This document shows, one piece after another, positions 11,701 through 18,395 of a DNA stretch of 18,395 nt. The notes under the pieces are model-generated. The model had not been told where the DNA came from. It made no database searches and saw only the letters and a program-made list of their open reading frames with translations. Within the stretch, counting starts at the first letter, position 1. Each line of letters begins with the position of its first letter. The translations under genes were made by a program, and so were the position numbers. Origin of the DNA: Micractinium sp. NFX-FRZ (lineage: Eukaryota; Chlorophyta; Trebouxiophyceae; Chlorellales; Chlorellaceae); contig JAPTJF010000719.1 in the NCBI GenBank assembly GCA_029339195.1, positions 1 through 18,395 of the forward strand, in the 5' to 3' direction.

Positions 11701-14064
11701 GCAGGCAGGCAGGCAGGCCGGCCAGCGCAAGCAAGGGTCAGGGCCAGGAAAGGGCGTGTGGGGAGGCAGGGGGCGGCAGGGGGCAGGCAGGGAGCGCATG
11801 CCAAGGGGATCCCGCCGCCGCTCACCAGCTTGTGCACGTCGCGCTGGCAGGCTGGTCGCTGTAGGTGCCAGCCGGGCACTGCATGCAGGTAGAGAAGCCT
11901 GCGGCGGCAGGAAGGCGGGAAGGGACGGCACGGTCAGCACGTGGCTGATGATGCGTGAATGCCAGTCGGGGGTTGTTTGCCCTCGGCCAAGCACGGCACG
12001 CCAGGCTGTCACAGCAATCCACTCAGACCTTCCCTCATTCCCGTCTGCGCACAGCGCTCCGCCCTCGTTGCACGCGTGGCAAGCAGTCTAGGCAAGCGGT
12101 CAGCCCGCACGCGAGTGTGGCGTGCCAAGCTGCACTGCGCCCCAATCCTCGTCATCACCGCTCGTAAGGGTTTAGCACCTATCATGTGCATGTACAGCAA
12201 GAACACGCCTCACCCTCATCCGAATAAGTGCCGGGCGGGCAGTTGGCTGCGGAGGCTGACCCCACCGATGCCGCCACAGTGCCCGCCACGACAGGCGAGC
12301 ACCCATAACCGTCGCCAATGGACCCTGCGGCGCAGCAGGAGAGAGCGCGAGCAAGGGGATGGGCGGCTGTGCAGGAATGCGCAGGGCAACAGGCTGCATG
12401 GCGGTGTCTGCCGCTGGGCGCTCATGAGCAGGGCAGGCGGAGGGATGGGGGTGATGCTCCTATTTGTGGGCGGCAGGGCTGTCTACGGGGCACCGGCAGA
12501 ATTCCCCACTTTCAAGTTTGGTGCTGGTGGAAGGCATGGAGAGCCAAGTTTCTCCTCGGAAGAGATCCAAATTTGGAGCGGCACGCCAGCCCCTGTCCCT
12601 CTCGCAGCATTGTATGCTTCCATGGGCCCCCATGCCCGCCATGTCTGTTTGCAGCCTCCCAGCCTCGGCTCCCTCCCCACGCGCTCACCCGCAGGGCAGA
12701 GGGTGCAAATTTTGAGCGCGCCCGCCCCGACCGTGACGCCGTACCGCCCCGCGGGGCAGGCAGTGGCCACGCCATTGGGGGAGGCGCCATCCCGGCACTG
12801 GCTGACGCCGCTCATTTGGGGGCATGCCGACACAACTAACAGGGAGGAGTCCACCTGTGTTGCGTTTACGGTGCTCTGCGCAGGTGTTGGGGCAGCGGGA
12901 GAATGGGGGGCCCAGGTCGGTGTCGTGGCAGCAAGACAAGGCTGCAGAGGCTGCCGCGAGCCGTGCATGCCCCGCCCTCCAGCTGGCACAGCAGGCAGGC
13001 GCCAGCTGCGCCCACCACGTGCCACCCGCCACCGGCGCATGCCCGACCCATGCTGGCACCAGCCACAGGCGCCCCGGCGCTGGCCCGCTGGCGAGTCGCA
13101 CGCAGCGCGCTCCGCTGCACAGCCTTTGTGGCCTGGCCGGTCGGCCGGGTGGGCGCGCTTGTATACACCCTGTGCTGTCCCTCCCCCTCCCCCTGCCCCT
13201 ACCCTCACCTCGGTCACTGCGTACTCGAGTACAGCCCCGCTCTTGGTCACGGTGACCATCCCGGGTGCATAAGCCACAGTCACCGGGCCCACGGAGCGGC
13301 GGGGGGCGCCGGCGGATGTGAAGCCATACACAAACCCGTCAAACGCTGTGCGAACTGCCGCCGCCACTTGGGCAGGAGAGCCGCCAGCGGGCGTCAGCTT
13401 GTCGCTCTCCACGGTTGGGCAGGGCACAAAGTGTGCATACGTCCTGGCACTGCTGCCCGTCCACAAGCCCGGCACGTACACGCCGCCAGAGATGAGGGGT
13501 GTCAGCGAGACCTGCAGGGCAGGCGTGCGGGCAGGCAGGCACGGGCAGGGGTGAAGCATGGTGAAGAGGGGTCACGCCGGTTAGAGTGAGCGGGGGCACG
13601 CACGCTCGTGGCACTGCCGCGGACAGGCGCTGCCGAGCTGCGTGATGGGTGGCGGCGGTCTGGCTTTGCCCGCCATTCGCAGCCCGCTTCCGCCCCCGCC
13701 ATCCCCCAGCGCTCAGACCTTGCAGTCTCCATCTATGTTGATCGTGACGCTGGACCCGCACAGAGCAATGGGGTCATCAGTGGCGCTGCTGCTAACCAGG
13801 TCGAGCTTGAAATATCCTGCAACAGGCAGGCGGGGGGGCCGGCGGTGGCGGCAGAGCGCGGCTTCATGGTTCGGCAGGCAAGTGGGCACAAGCTCTGCCT
13901 CGGCAGGCAGTGGCCGCATTCCTCTGCATGCACATCATACTTCCCCTGCCCTCCGTCCAGATGGAATGTTATCGCTCACCAGGGGTGCAGGACTGCGCTG
14001 CGGCGCCCGCTGCAAGCAGGAGCAGCACGCTCAGTGCAACTGCCGCCATCGGCGGCGCCGTCAT
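2767..14064 (-). CDS. Gene A: secreted cysteine-rich protein with ephrin-receptor-like (GCC2/GCC3-type) repeats, 30 exons, 1113 aa
   Basis: Exons, high to low: 14064-13980, 13816-13719, 13511-13209, 12875-12689, 12324-12214, 11898-11826, 11686-11547, 11296-11163, 10823-10663, 10399-10306, 10103-9988, 9744-9686, 9429-9298, 9016-8863, 8615-8546, 8172-8018, 7697-7558, 7239-7057, 6587-6467, 6269-6201, 5898-5838, 5387-5261, 5099-5030, 4686-4590, 4259-4159, 3912-3855, 3680-3652, 3402-3337, 3117-3055, 2851-2767. The total is 3342 nt, exactly 1113 codons plus TGA, with every phase matching. Residues 1-23 form a signal peptide. I count about 82 cysteines, mostly in C-P-x-G-T/S-Y/F ... C-x-x-C units, the pattern of the ephrin-receptor-like family. 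There is no transmembrane or GPI-type hydrophobic C-terminus, so it is probably secreted. Potential N-glycosylation sites include NATQ (about 167), NDSS (about 328) and NTTG (about 938). Exon 18's donor is the least certain. An in-frame upstream ATG at 14196 exists, but I chose 14064 because it puts the hydrophobic signal at the N-terminus. The function is unknown; an extracellular matrix, cell-wall or adhesion role is inferred. Confidence 0.88.
3597..3646. repeat. Short imperfect repeat (GCATAGCGG-like 9-mers)
   Basis: Within gene A intron 27. GCATAGCAGG, GCATAGCGG, GCATTGCGG and GCATAGCGG follow each other closely with a short interruption. Related but looser motifs recur near 4500-4590 in intron 24. 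This looks like intronic simple-sequence expansion. Confidence 0.5.
4863..4906. repeat. 18-bp minisatellite, about 2.4 copies
   Basis: The unit GCCACGGGACAAGGTACG at 4863-4880 is repeated at 4881-4898 with one G-to-C change, and its first 8 bases recur at 4899-4906. It lies inside gene A intron 23. Gene B's equivalent intron shows no such unit. Confidence 0.8.
5207..5230. repeat. (CAGG)n microsatellite
   Basis: About six GGCA/CAGG tetranucleotides within gene A intron 22, about 30 bp from the exon 22 donor on the minus strand. Confidence 0.8.
8500..8517. repeat. Poly-C tract
   Basis: Ten C, one G, then seven C on the plus strand, inside gene A intron 15, close to the end of exon 15. It reads as poly-G in the transcript. 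Confidence 0.8.
9663..9675. repeat. Poly-G tract
   Basis: Thirteen consecutive G on the plus strand, inside gene A intron 12 about 10 bp past the exon 12 donor. It appears as poly-C in the transcript. Homopolymer length here may be unreliable in the assembly. Confidence 0.75.
9988..11296 (-). other. Gene A exons 8-11: central non-repetitive module
   Basis: Residues about 334-500 (exons 11296-11163, 10823-10663, 10399-10306, 10103-9988). This part is poor in cysteine and lacks the CPxGT signature. It carries hydrophobic or polar alternating stretches such as TLQFALEVAG and SSLQMSFWAAST, consistent with a beta-rich globular domain. It may be distantly related to the exon 2-3 module, since both contain a D-C-[KS]-V strand pattern, but the similarity is too weak to assert. 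Confidence 0.45.
10551..10574. repeat. (CAG)8 trinucleotide repeat
   Basis: Eight uninterrupted CAG units on the plus strand (CTG in the transcript) within gene A intron 9. Not coding in the supported model. Confidence 0.85.
11547..12875 (-). other. Gene A exons 4-7: first cysteine-rich repeat block
   Basis: Residues about 163-333. Typical units are TACPAGRYGVTVGAGALKIC, then CPPGTYSDEG, MQCPAGTYSDQPASATC, and CPVDSNTWIPGSTTCLRC. Introns fall in Gly codons (phase 1) or in a Cys codon (phase 2) of these units. The block is separated from the main repeat array by the central module. Confidence 0.7.
11689..11718. repeat. (CAGG)n microsatellite forming an intron acceptor tract
   Basis: About seven CAGG units abutting exon 7. 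On the transcribed strand they read (CCTG)n and run straight into the CTGCAG acceptor, so the microsatellite itself supplies the pyrimidine-rich tract of gene A intron 6. Confidence 0.85.
12876..13816 (-). other. Gene A exons 2-3: N-terminal non-repetitive module
   Basis: Residues about 30-162 (exons 13816-13719 and 13511-13209, then intron 3). Only three cysteines occur here, in contrast to the rest of the protein. The stretch is rich in Val, Thr, Ser and Gly with alternating hydrophobic residues (for example SSVTINIDGDCKV and VGPVTVAYAPGMVTVT), suggesting beta-sandwich-like structure. I do not recognise a named domain. Confidence 0.5.
13980..14064 (-). other. Gene A exon 1: signal peptide
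   Basis: Encodes MTAPPMAAVALSVLLLLAAG followed by AAAQSCTP. A short N-region leads into a Val/Leu/Ala core of about 13 residues, then small residues ending A-A-A before Q24, a standard cleavage site. A second in-frame ATG at 14049 would still leave a usable signal. The exon ends in phase 1 within a Gly codon. Confidence 0.85.
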
Positions 14065-15663
14065 AGGTGCTGCCCACTGCGAGCTCAGTAACGCTCCCTG
14101 CTGGCCGGCGGGGGCTGCGAAGCGGCGCTCTAGGATGCCACAAAGAGCCTGCGGGCAGAGGGAAGCCCTCTGAGCGTGTGTCCGAGAGTGTGCCATGCCA
14201 GAGCTCCCGTCCCTCCAGGATGGGGGTCGCTGGGAGGTCCCGGCTGGTCAAGCGAACCTGCCCAGCTGCTCGGGTGCCCTGACTAAGGAAGCAAAGCCCT
14301 CCCCCGGCGGTGCTGCGTGAGACCAGTGTGCCATGACAGCCCGAGTTGCCACTCCCTGCACCCTCCACGGCGGCGGCCCCACGCACCTGAAATGGAAGCT
14401 GACAATCAACAGAGTTCGGCGGAGCAACCCCTTGCTGTCGGGACAAGTGCACTGCTTGATGCGAGCGCAGGACCTGCTGCGAGCGGAACTACGAGCGTTT
14501 TGGTAGAAAGAAGAGCACACCCAGTGAAATGTCAGTGTGCGGTGCGCCTCTCTACCATTCTAAGGCCTCCAAAGCACAGCTGGGAGGCTTCGCACGCTTG
14601 CTGTGACCGTGTTTTGCAGTCGGCCCAGCTCACCGAGCTCCCACCTCCGGCCCTTGCTCTATGACCGCAGATGCCTTTGAACTGGCAGAAACAGCCCCGT
14701 GATCAGCCTTGTAACTTGCATGGACTGTTCGCGCCCTTCACGACGCTGCGACCGTGCAGTCGCAGCGCCCCATCGTGCGCGTTCGTGCAGTGGCCGCTCT
14801 GCACGGAGTAAGCGAGGACCTTCCTTGCTTTGCTTGCTCCCCTACCTACCGAAAGGTAGAGGAGGTGTGGGTAGAGGACACCTCCGAGCCGAGTACTACC
14901 CTCCACTGTTGCCGCAGAGTGTGCCGCCACCCCCGCACCCCGCACGCCGCATGCTGTTGGGTGCGCTGCCACGCAGCATGGAGCTTCAGTGGTCCGCTTG
15001 CTGTGCAGAGTGCCGCCGCTATCCATGGCTCATCCCTCCGGCTGCCTGGGGCACGTCAGAGGAGCAAGCTGCCACGCTGTCCAGCCGCACGCGACGGGTG
15101 TCCTGAACTCGGCAGGACGCTGCCGGTGGCCGGCGGAGTGAGCGACCCGGTGGGGGCCCCAACCCCGCCTGCTAGCCCATACCTTTTTTGCTTATGTCAG
15201 TGGAAGCCGAGGGAGGGCGGGCGGGCGGCCCACGTGGGCGGGAGGGAGGGAGGGCTGGATGCCTACTGGTTTTGTTCGGGGACTCGCTGGGGGCTCCTGT
15301 AACACACGGCGTCAAGTGTGCATTGACAGCAACAAGTGTGCATTGACAGCAACAAGTGTGCATTGACAGCAAGCAATCCCAGTGAGAGGCGAGTGCCAGG
15401 GAGGTAGTGGCACTGATGGGGCCGGGAGCAGCAGAGGCACAGGATGAGCTGGCGGCCCAGGCGCATGGGCAGCGCCTTATGTTGTGGGAAGTAGGCAGAG
15501 CAGAGCAGGAGGAGGCCAGCGGGCAAGAGCAAGCGGCAGAGGGGGGTGTTCAGACAAAAGCAGCAGTAGGAGCGCGAACCAAAGCGGGAAGGCGGGCAGG
15601 GAGGCAGGCAGGCACGTTGGGTGCCACGCCGCAGCGCCACGCTTTGCGCCCAGCCGAGCCGTT
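14065..15663. other. Intergenic region between gene B stop and gene A start
   Basis: This 1.6 kb stretch must hold the gene B 3' UTR and the gene A promoter and 5' UTR. I find no reading frame with coding character, no tRNA-like fold, and no TGTAA on the minus strand that would mark the gene B poly(A) site. TGTAA does occur on the plus strand near 14709 and 15299. An in-frame extension of gene A to an ATG at 14196 is possible but disfavoured. A five-base-pair stem with a GAAA loop lies at 14846-14859. The only clear structure is the 20-bp triplet repeat at 15313-15372. Confidence 0.6.
15313..15372. repeat. Perfect tandem repeat, 3 x 20 bp
   Basis: Unit CAAGTGTGCATTGACAGCAA, present three times without a mismatch (15313-15332, 15333-15352, 15353-15372). 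It lies about 290 bp downstream of the gene B stop and about 1.25 kb upstream of the gene A start. It is less GC-rich than its surroundings and contains no open palindrome. Confidence 0.95.
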
Positions 15664-18395
15664 TTATTGGAGGCGTCGAGACTGGGGGCGGATGATCTGG
15701 CACTTGCTCTGCCCCGTGAGGCCCCGGGTGCTGGTGCCAACCTCACTGCACGCACAGCAGCAGGGGTGGGCCGGCAGGCAGGGCGGGTGCTCAAGCGGGG
15801 GCCGGCAGGCGGGGGCTGTCGACGCGTAGCAAGCCTGGCAAGCGTGACACAGGCTTGACACAGGCTCGACACCCTGGCAGACGCTGGGATGGCCAGCCAC
15901 GTCAGCACCGACACTTGAACAGCCAGCCTGGCATCTGCTGCAGCTGCTCCCCCCCGCAGGGGGGGAGGGCACCTTCCAGGGCACGGGCCGCCAAAGGTGC
16001 TGCCCTGCTGGCGCTTGCTCACCATTTGGTACACGTCAGGATGGGGCTGGTGGCTGTGCCTCCCAGGGAGTATGTGTTGATGGGGCTGCAGGGAGGGGAG
16101 GAGAAGGGCAATGGGGCAGGCACTTCTTTGGTCTGGATCAATGAGGGGGTATGGACGGGAGAAACAGAGCACGCACGAACGCACGGGCAAGACAAGGCAG
16201 CGAGGGCCACCCGAATGCTCCCAACCGTGACGAGCGCTGCAAGCAGCCCCAGTGCAAGCAGTGCACTCGGCTCAACTCACCAGGGGGTGCAGAGCTTGTT
16301 GCCCTCCCGATTGCTGAACGTGCCCCTGGGGCAGCCCGCTGCACGCCTGCGGTGCGGGACACAGGGCAGCAAGGGCAGGAGGTTTCAAGAGCAATCCGAA
16401 TGCTTCGCAGATATGCTGCCCGTGATGCCCATCCTGCCGCCTGGCCCGCACAGTCGGCCGGCCATGCCATGCTGTGCTGTGCTGTGCTGTGCTGTGCTGT
16501 GCCCACCTCATGGCGCTGGTGGGGCACTGGTAGCCCTTGGGGCACAGCTTGCACAGCTCGGCTTTGGGGTCGGGAGCGTAGCTGCCGGGTTTGCTGCAGG
16601 CGGGGAAGGGGAGGGGAGGGTGGGGAACATCACGCAGTGGTCAGAGGGGGTGGCTGGGCAGGGAGGCCAGGCATGTCTGCCTTCTGTCTGCCGCCCTGCT
16701 GTCAAGCCCAGGAAGTGACCAGAGGGGGAGCCAGCTCTTCAAGCTGCCAGCAGCGGGAGTGCGCTGCTTCAGCACCCGTCCTCACCATGGGTAGCACGCC
16801 CGGCTGCCGGCGGGGGCTGCGTAGCCGGCGCGGCAGTCGGTGCAGCCAGAGGACTGGCCCGTGGAAAAGGTGCCAGCTGGGCAGGTCTGCGGCAGAGGCG
16901 GGGGGGCGGGGGCAGGACACCGCGGTCGGCACACAGAGTGAGGGGCAGTTCGGAGCGGTCAGCACAGCATGCTGCAGGCGGGGCCTTCTGCACAGTCAGG
17001 AGAGGCAGGCACGGTCGGGGCAGGCGTTGCCTCCCAACACCCTCCCAATCGCTGCCCACGCACCTTGCACTCCTTGGCGCCGAGGGTGCTGGAGTACTTG
17101 CCGGGGGGGCAGGAGTTGCAGTTGTCCAGGCCAGCCTCGTTGTTCCACGTGCCGCGGGGGCTGCAGGGCGGACAGAGCGGGGCGGGAGTGGGCAGCCGAG
17201 GCAGGGCGGGGCAGGTGGGTCAGCAGCCCAGGAAGGGGCAGCATGGGGAAGCAGGCAAGCAAGCAAGCAAGCAAGAAAGCAGGCAAGCAAGCAAGCAAGC
17301 AGGCAGGCAGCGAGTGTTCCTGGAAGAGCAAGGGAAGGGTGGCTGCTCCTCCAGGCAAACCGACGATGCGGCATCCTCAGCAGCAGCAGCGGGCTGGCTC
17401 ACCAGGGTGAGGGGAAGAAGGCCCCGGTGATGTTCACAAACGTGCCCGGAGGCGCCCGGTCGCAGGACGTGCCTGCAGCAGCAGCATGCGGGGGAGCAGA
17501 CACCGCTTGTGAGAGAAAGCGGCATGCCTTTCCCTGGGGTGAGGCGCCATTGGGACGCATGCGGCAGCTGTGCTCCACGCCGGAAGCCCCCTGCCAACAG
17601 GTTTTGTCCAGCACAGCATTGCCGCCTGCTGCACGGCGCCCCCAGTGCTTGCTCCACTGCTTGCTGCTTGAGCGAGCAGCGGCCAGCAGAGCCAGCATCT
17701 GTGCGCACTCACCCTCCTGGCCGTTGTAGAATCCAATGGGGCAGTCTGTGCACTCCACGTTGCCTTCGTCCTGGGTCTGCTTGCCACGTGGGCAGGCCAG
17801 GCACGACGTGGCGCCCGCTGTGGGCCGGTGGTAGTGGGTCTGCAGCAGTGGCAGTTCGCAACCAATGACAATTCAGCGTGTGTCTTTGTCCCATGCCTGG
17901 CCTGCCCGCAGCATTTCACCCTGCGCGTCAGCAGGTCGAGCGTACAAGGCCCAACTGGCGCGATTGGAGCCTGCTGCATGTCGGTTGGTCAGTGCCTGTC
18001 TGCGCATCTGGGCAGGGCCCTCCACCGGACGAGGGTACCCGGCCACCCAGAGGGGCACTGGCAAACGCGGCCACCAGCCTCACCGGGCAGGGCGTGCAGA
18101 AGTCGAGCGAGGGTGTGTCGAGGAAGTGCCCGGGCCGGCTGCAGGGCGGGGCGGGGCGGGGCAGGACAGGGCGTTTTGGCGTGCTGCTCTGCGTGCGCGT
18201 TGCCTGCCTGCCTGCCTGCCTGCCTGGCTCTGTGGAGGCCTTGCTTGCCTGGCTGCTGCCTTGCTTGGCTGGCTAACTGGCTGGCTGAAATGAGTGGCAG
18301 GCACGGGCCTCTTGTGAGCAGCACACAAGCATAGCGTGCGGGTCAGCTCACCACATGGTGCAGTCCTGCTTCTCAGACGGGCCCACCTCCTTGCC
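15664..18395 (-). CDS. Gene B: tandem paralogue of gene A, last ten exons (5' end outside window)
   Basis: Exons, high to low: 18395(partial)-18352, 18138-18084, 17839-17713, 17472-17403, 17160-17064, 16886-16786, 16593-16507, 16346-16281, 16085-16023, 15745-15664. The total is 792 nt: 263 residues plus TAA, with all phases consistent. Each exon aligns with gene A exons 20-30; most have identical lengths (127, 70, 97, 101, 66, 63 nt). My hand alignment gives about 152 identities in 256 positions. Repeat units include CLACPRGKQTQDEGNVEC, CPIGFYNG, CPRGTWNNEAG and CRAGYAAPAGS. The tail STRGLTGQSKC...PQSRRLQ matches gene A's. One exon (16593-16507, 87 nt) equals gene A exons 26 and 27 fused (58+29 nt). 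It is probably secreted like gene A, but its N-terminus is not visible. Its function is unknown. Confidence 0.88.
16471..16502. repeat. (GCTGT)6 pentanucleotide repeat
   Basis: Six GCTGT units on the plus strand, within the gene B intron 16347-16506, ending a few bases before the exon 16507-16593 donor. Confidence 0.85.
17251..17311. repeat. (CAAG/CAGG)n microsatellite
   Basis: About fifteen tetranucleotide units, mainly GCAA and GCAG with one GAAA variant, in gene B intron 17161-17402. It is the same tetranucleotide family as the repeats in gene A introns 6 and 22. Confidence 0.8.
18201..18226. repeat. (CCTG)n microsatellite
   Basis: About six TGCC units in gene B intron 18139-18351, followed by a degenerate GGCT/TGCT-rich stretch to about 18286. 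Here the CCTG orientation is on the plus strand, opposite to the other tetranucleotide tracts. Confidence 0.75.

Noticed and set aside
11959..13272. A 437-codon open frame on the plus strand
   Set aside because: Antisense to gene A exons 4-5 and part of exon 3; no recognisable motif, and it runs through introns and exons alike.
14065..14196. N-terminal extension of gene A to the in-frame ATG at 14196
   Set aside because: It would bury the hydrophobic signal peptide 44 residues inside the protein. The extension itself has no domain-like character. It could still be 5' UTR.
14846..14859. CTACC-GAAA-GGTAG hairpin with a GNRA-type loop
   Set aside because: A five-base-pair stem is easily found by chance, and nothing around it suggests a structured RNA.
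14703..15106. Open frames on both strands in the intergenic region
   Set aside because: About 110-135 codons each, overlapping one another, with no motif, splice logic or coding bias that I can see.
15407..15829. Plus-strand open frame overlapping the end of gene B
   Set aside because: Antisense to the well-supported last exon of gene B; the remainder is Ala/Gly/Gln-rich low complexity.

Overview
This is nuclear DNA from a eukaryote, most likely a chlorophyte green alga. The evidence is roughly two-thirds G+C, many 140-470 bp spliceosomal introns with GTGAG/GTAAG donors and CTGCAG-type acceptors, a cytosolic 60S ribosomal protein gene with green-alga-like sequence, and a TGTAA polyadenylation-type signal. 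All supported genes lie on the minus strand, so transcription runs from high to low coordinates. I assigned exons by hand from reading frame, splice sites and phase. In both complete models the phases close exactly on a stop codon.

Layout, right to left. (1) 15664-18395 holds the last ten exons (264 codons including stop) of gene B, a cysteine-rich protein with ephrin-receptor-like (GCC2/GCC3-type) repeats. Its 5' part lies beyond the window. (2) 14065-15663 is a 1.6 kb intergenic stretch with a perfect 3 x 20 bp tandem repeat and no gene I can support. (3) 2767-14064 is gene A, a complete 30-exon gene for a 1113-residue secreted protein with about 80 cysteines. It has a signal peptide, two non-repetitive modules and many C-P-x-G-T/S-Y/F cysteine repeats, and ends in a basic tail. 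Gene B is its tandem paralogue: about 60% identical over the shared 256 aligned residues, with every intron position and phase conserved except one. (4) 1978-2766 is intergenic: the gene A 3' UTR with a TGTAA signal, then the RPL10A 5' region. (5) 105-1977 is the complete five-exon RPL10A gene (217 residues), with only about 100 bp of 3' flank in the window.

RPL10A is a housekeeping component of the large ribosomal subunit (L1 stalk). Genes A and B look like extracellular or secretory-pathway structural or adhesion proteins from a local duplication. Their exact role cannot be read from the sequence. The most interesting material is this undescribed tandem cysteine-rich family: its conserved C-terminal tail, its intron gain or loss, and the placement of introns inside Cys and Gly codons, where reading through the donor usually meets an immediate in-frame UGA.
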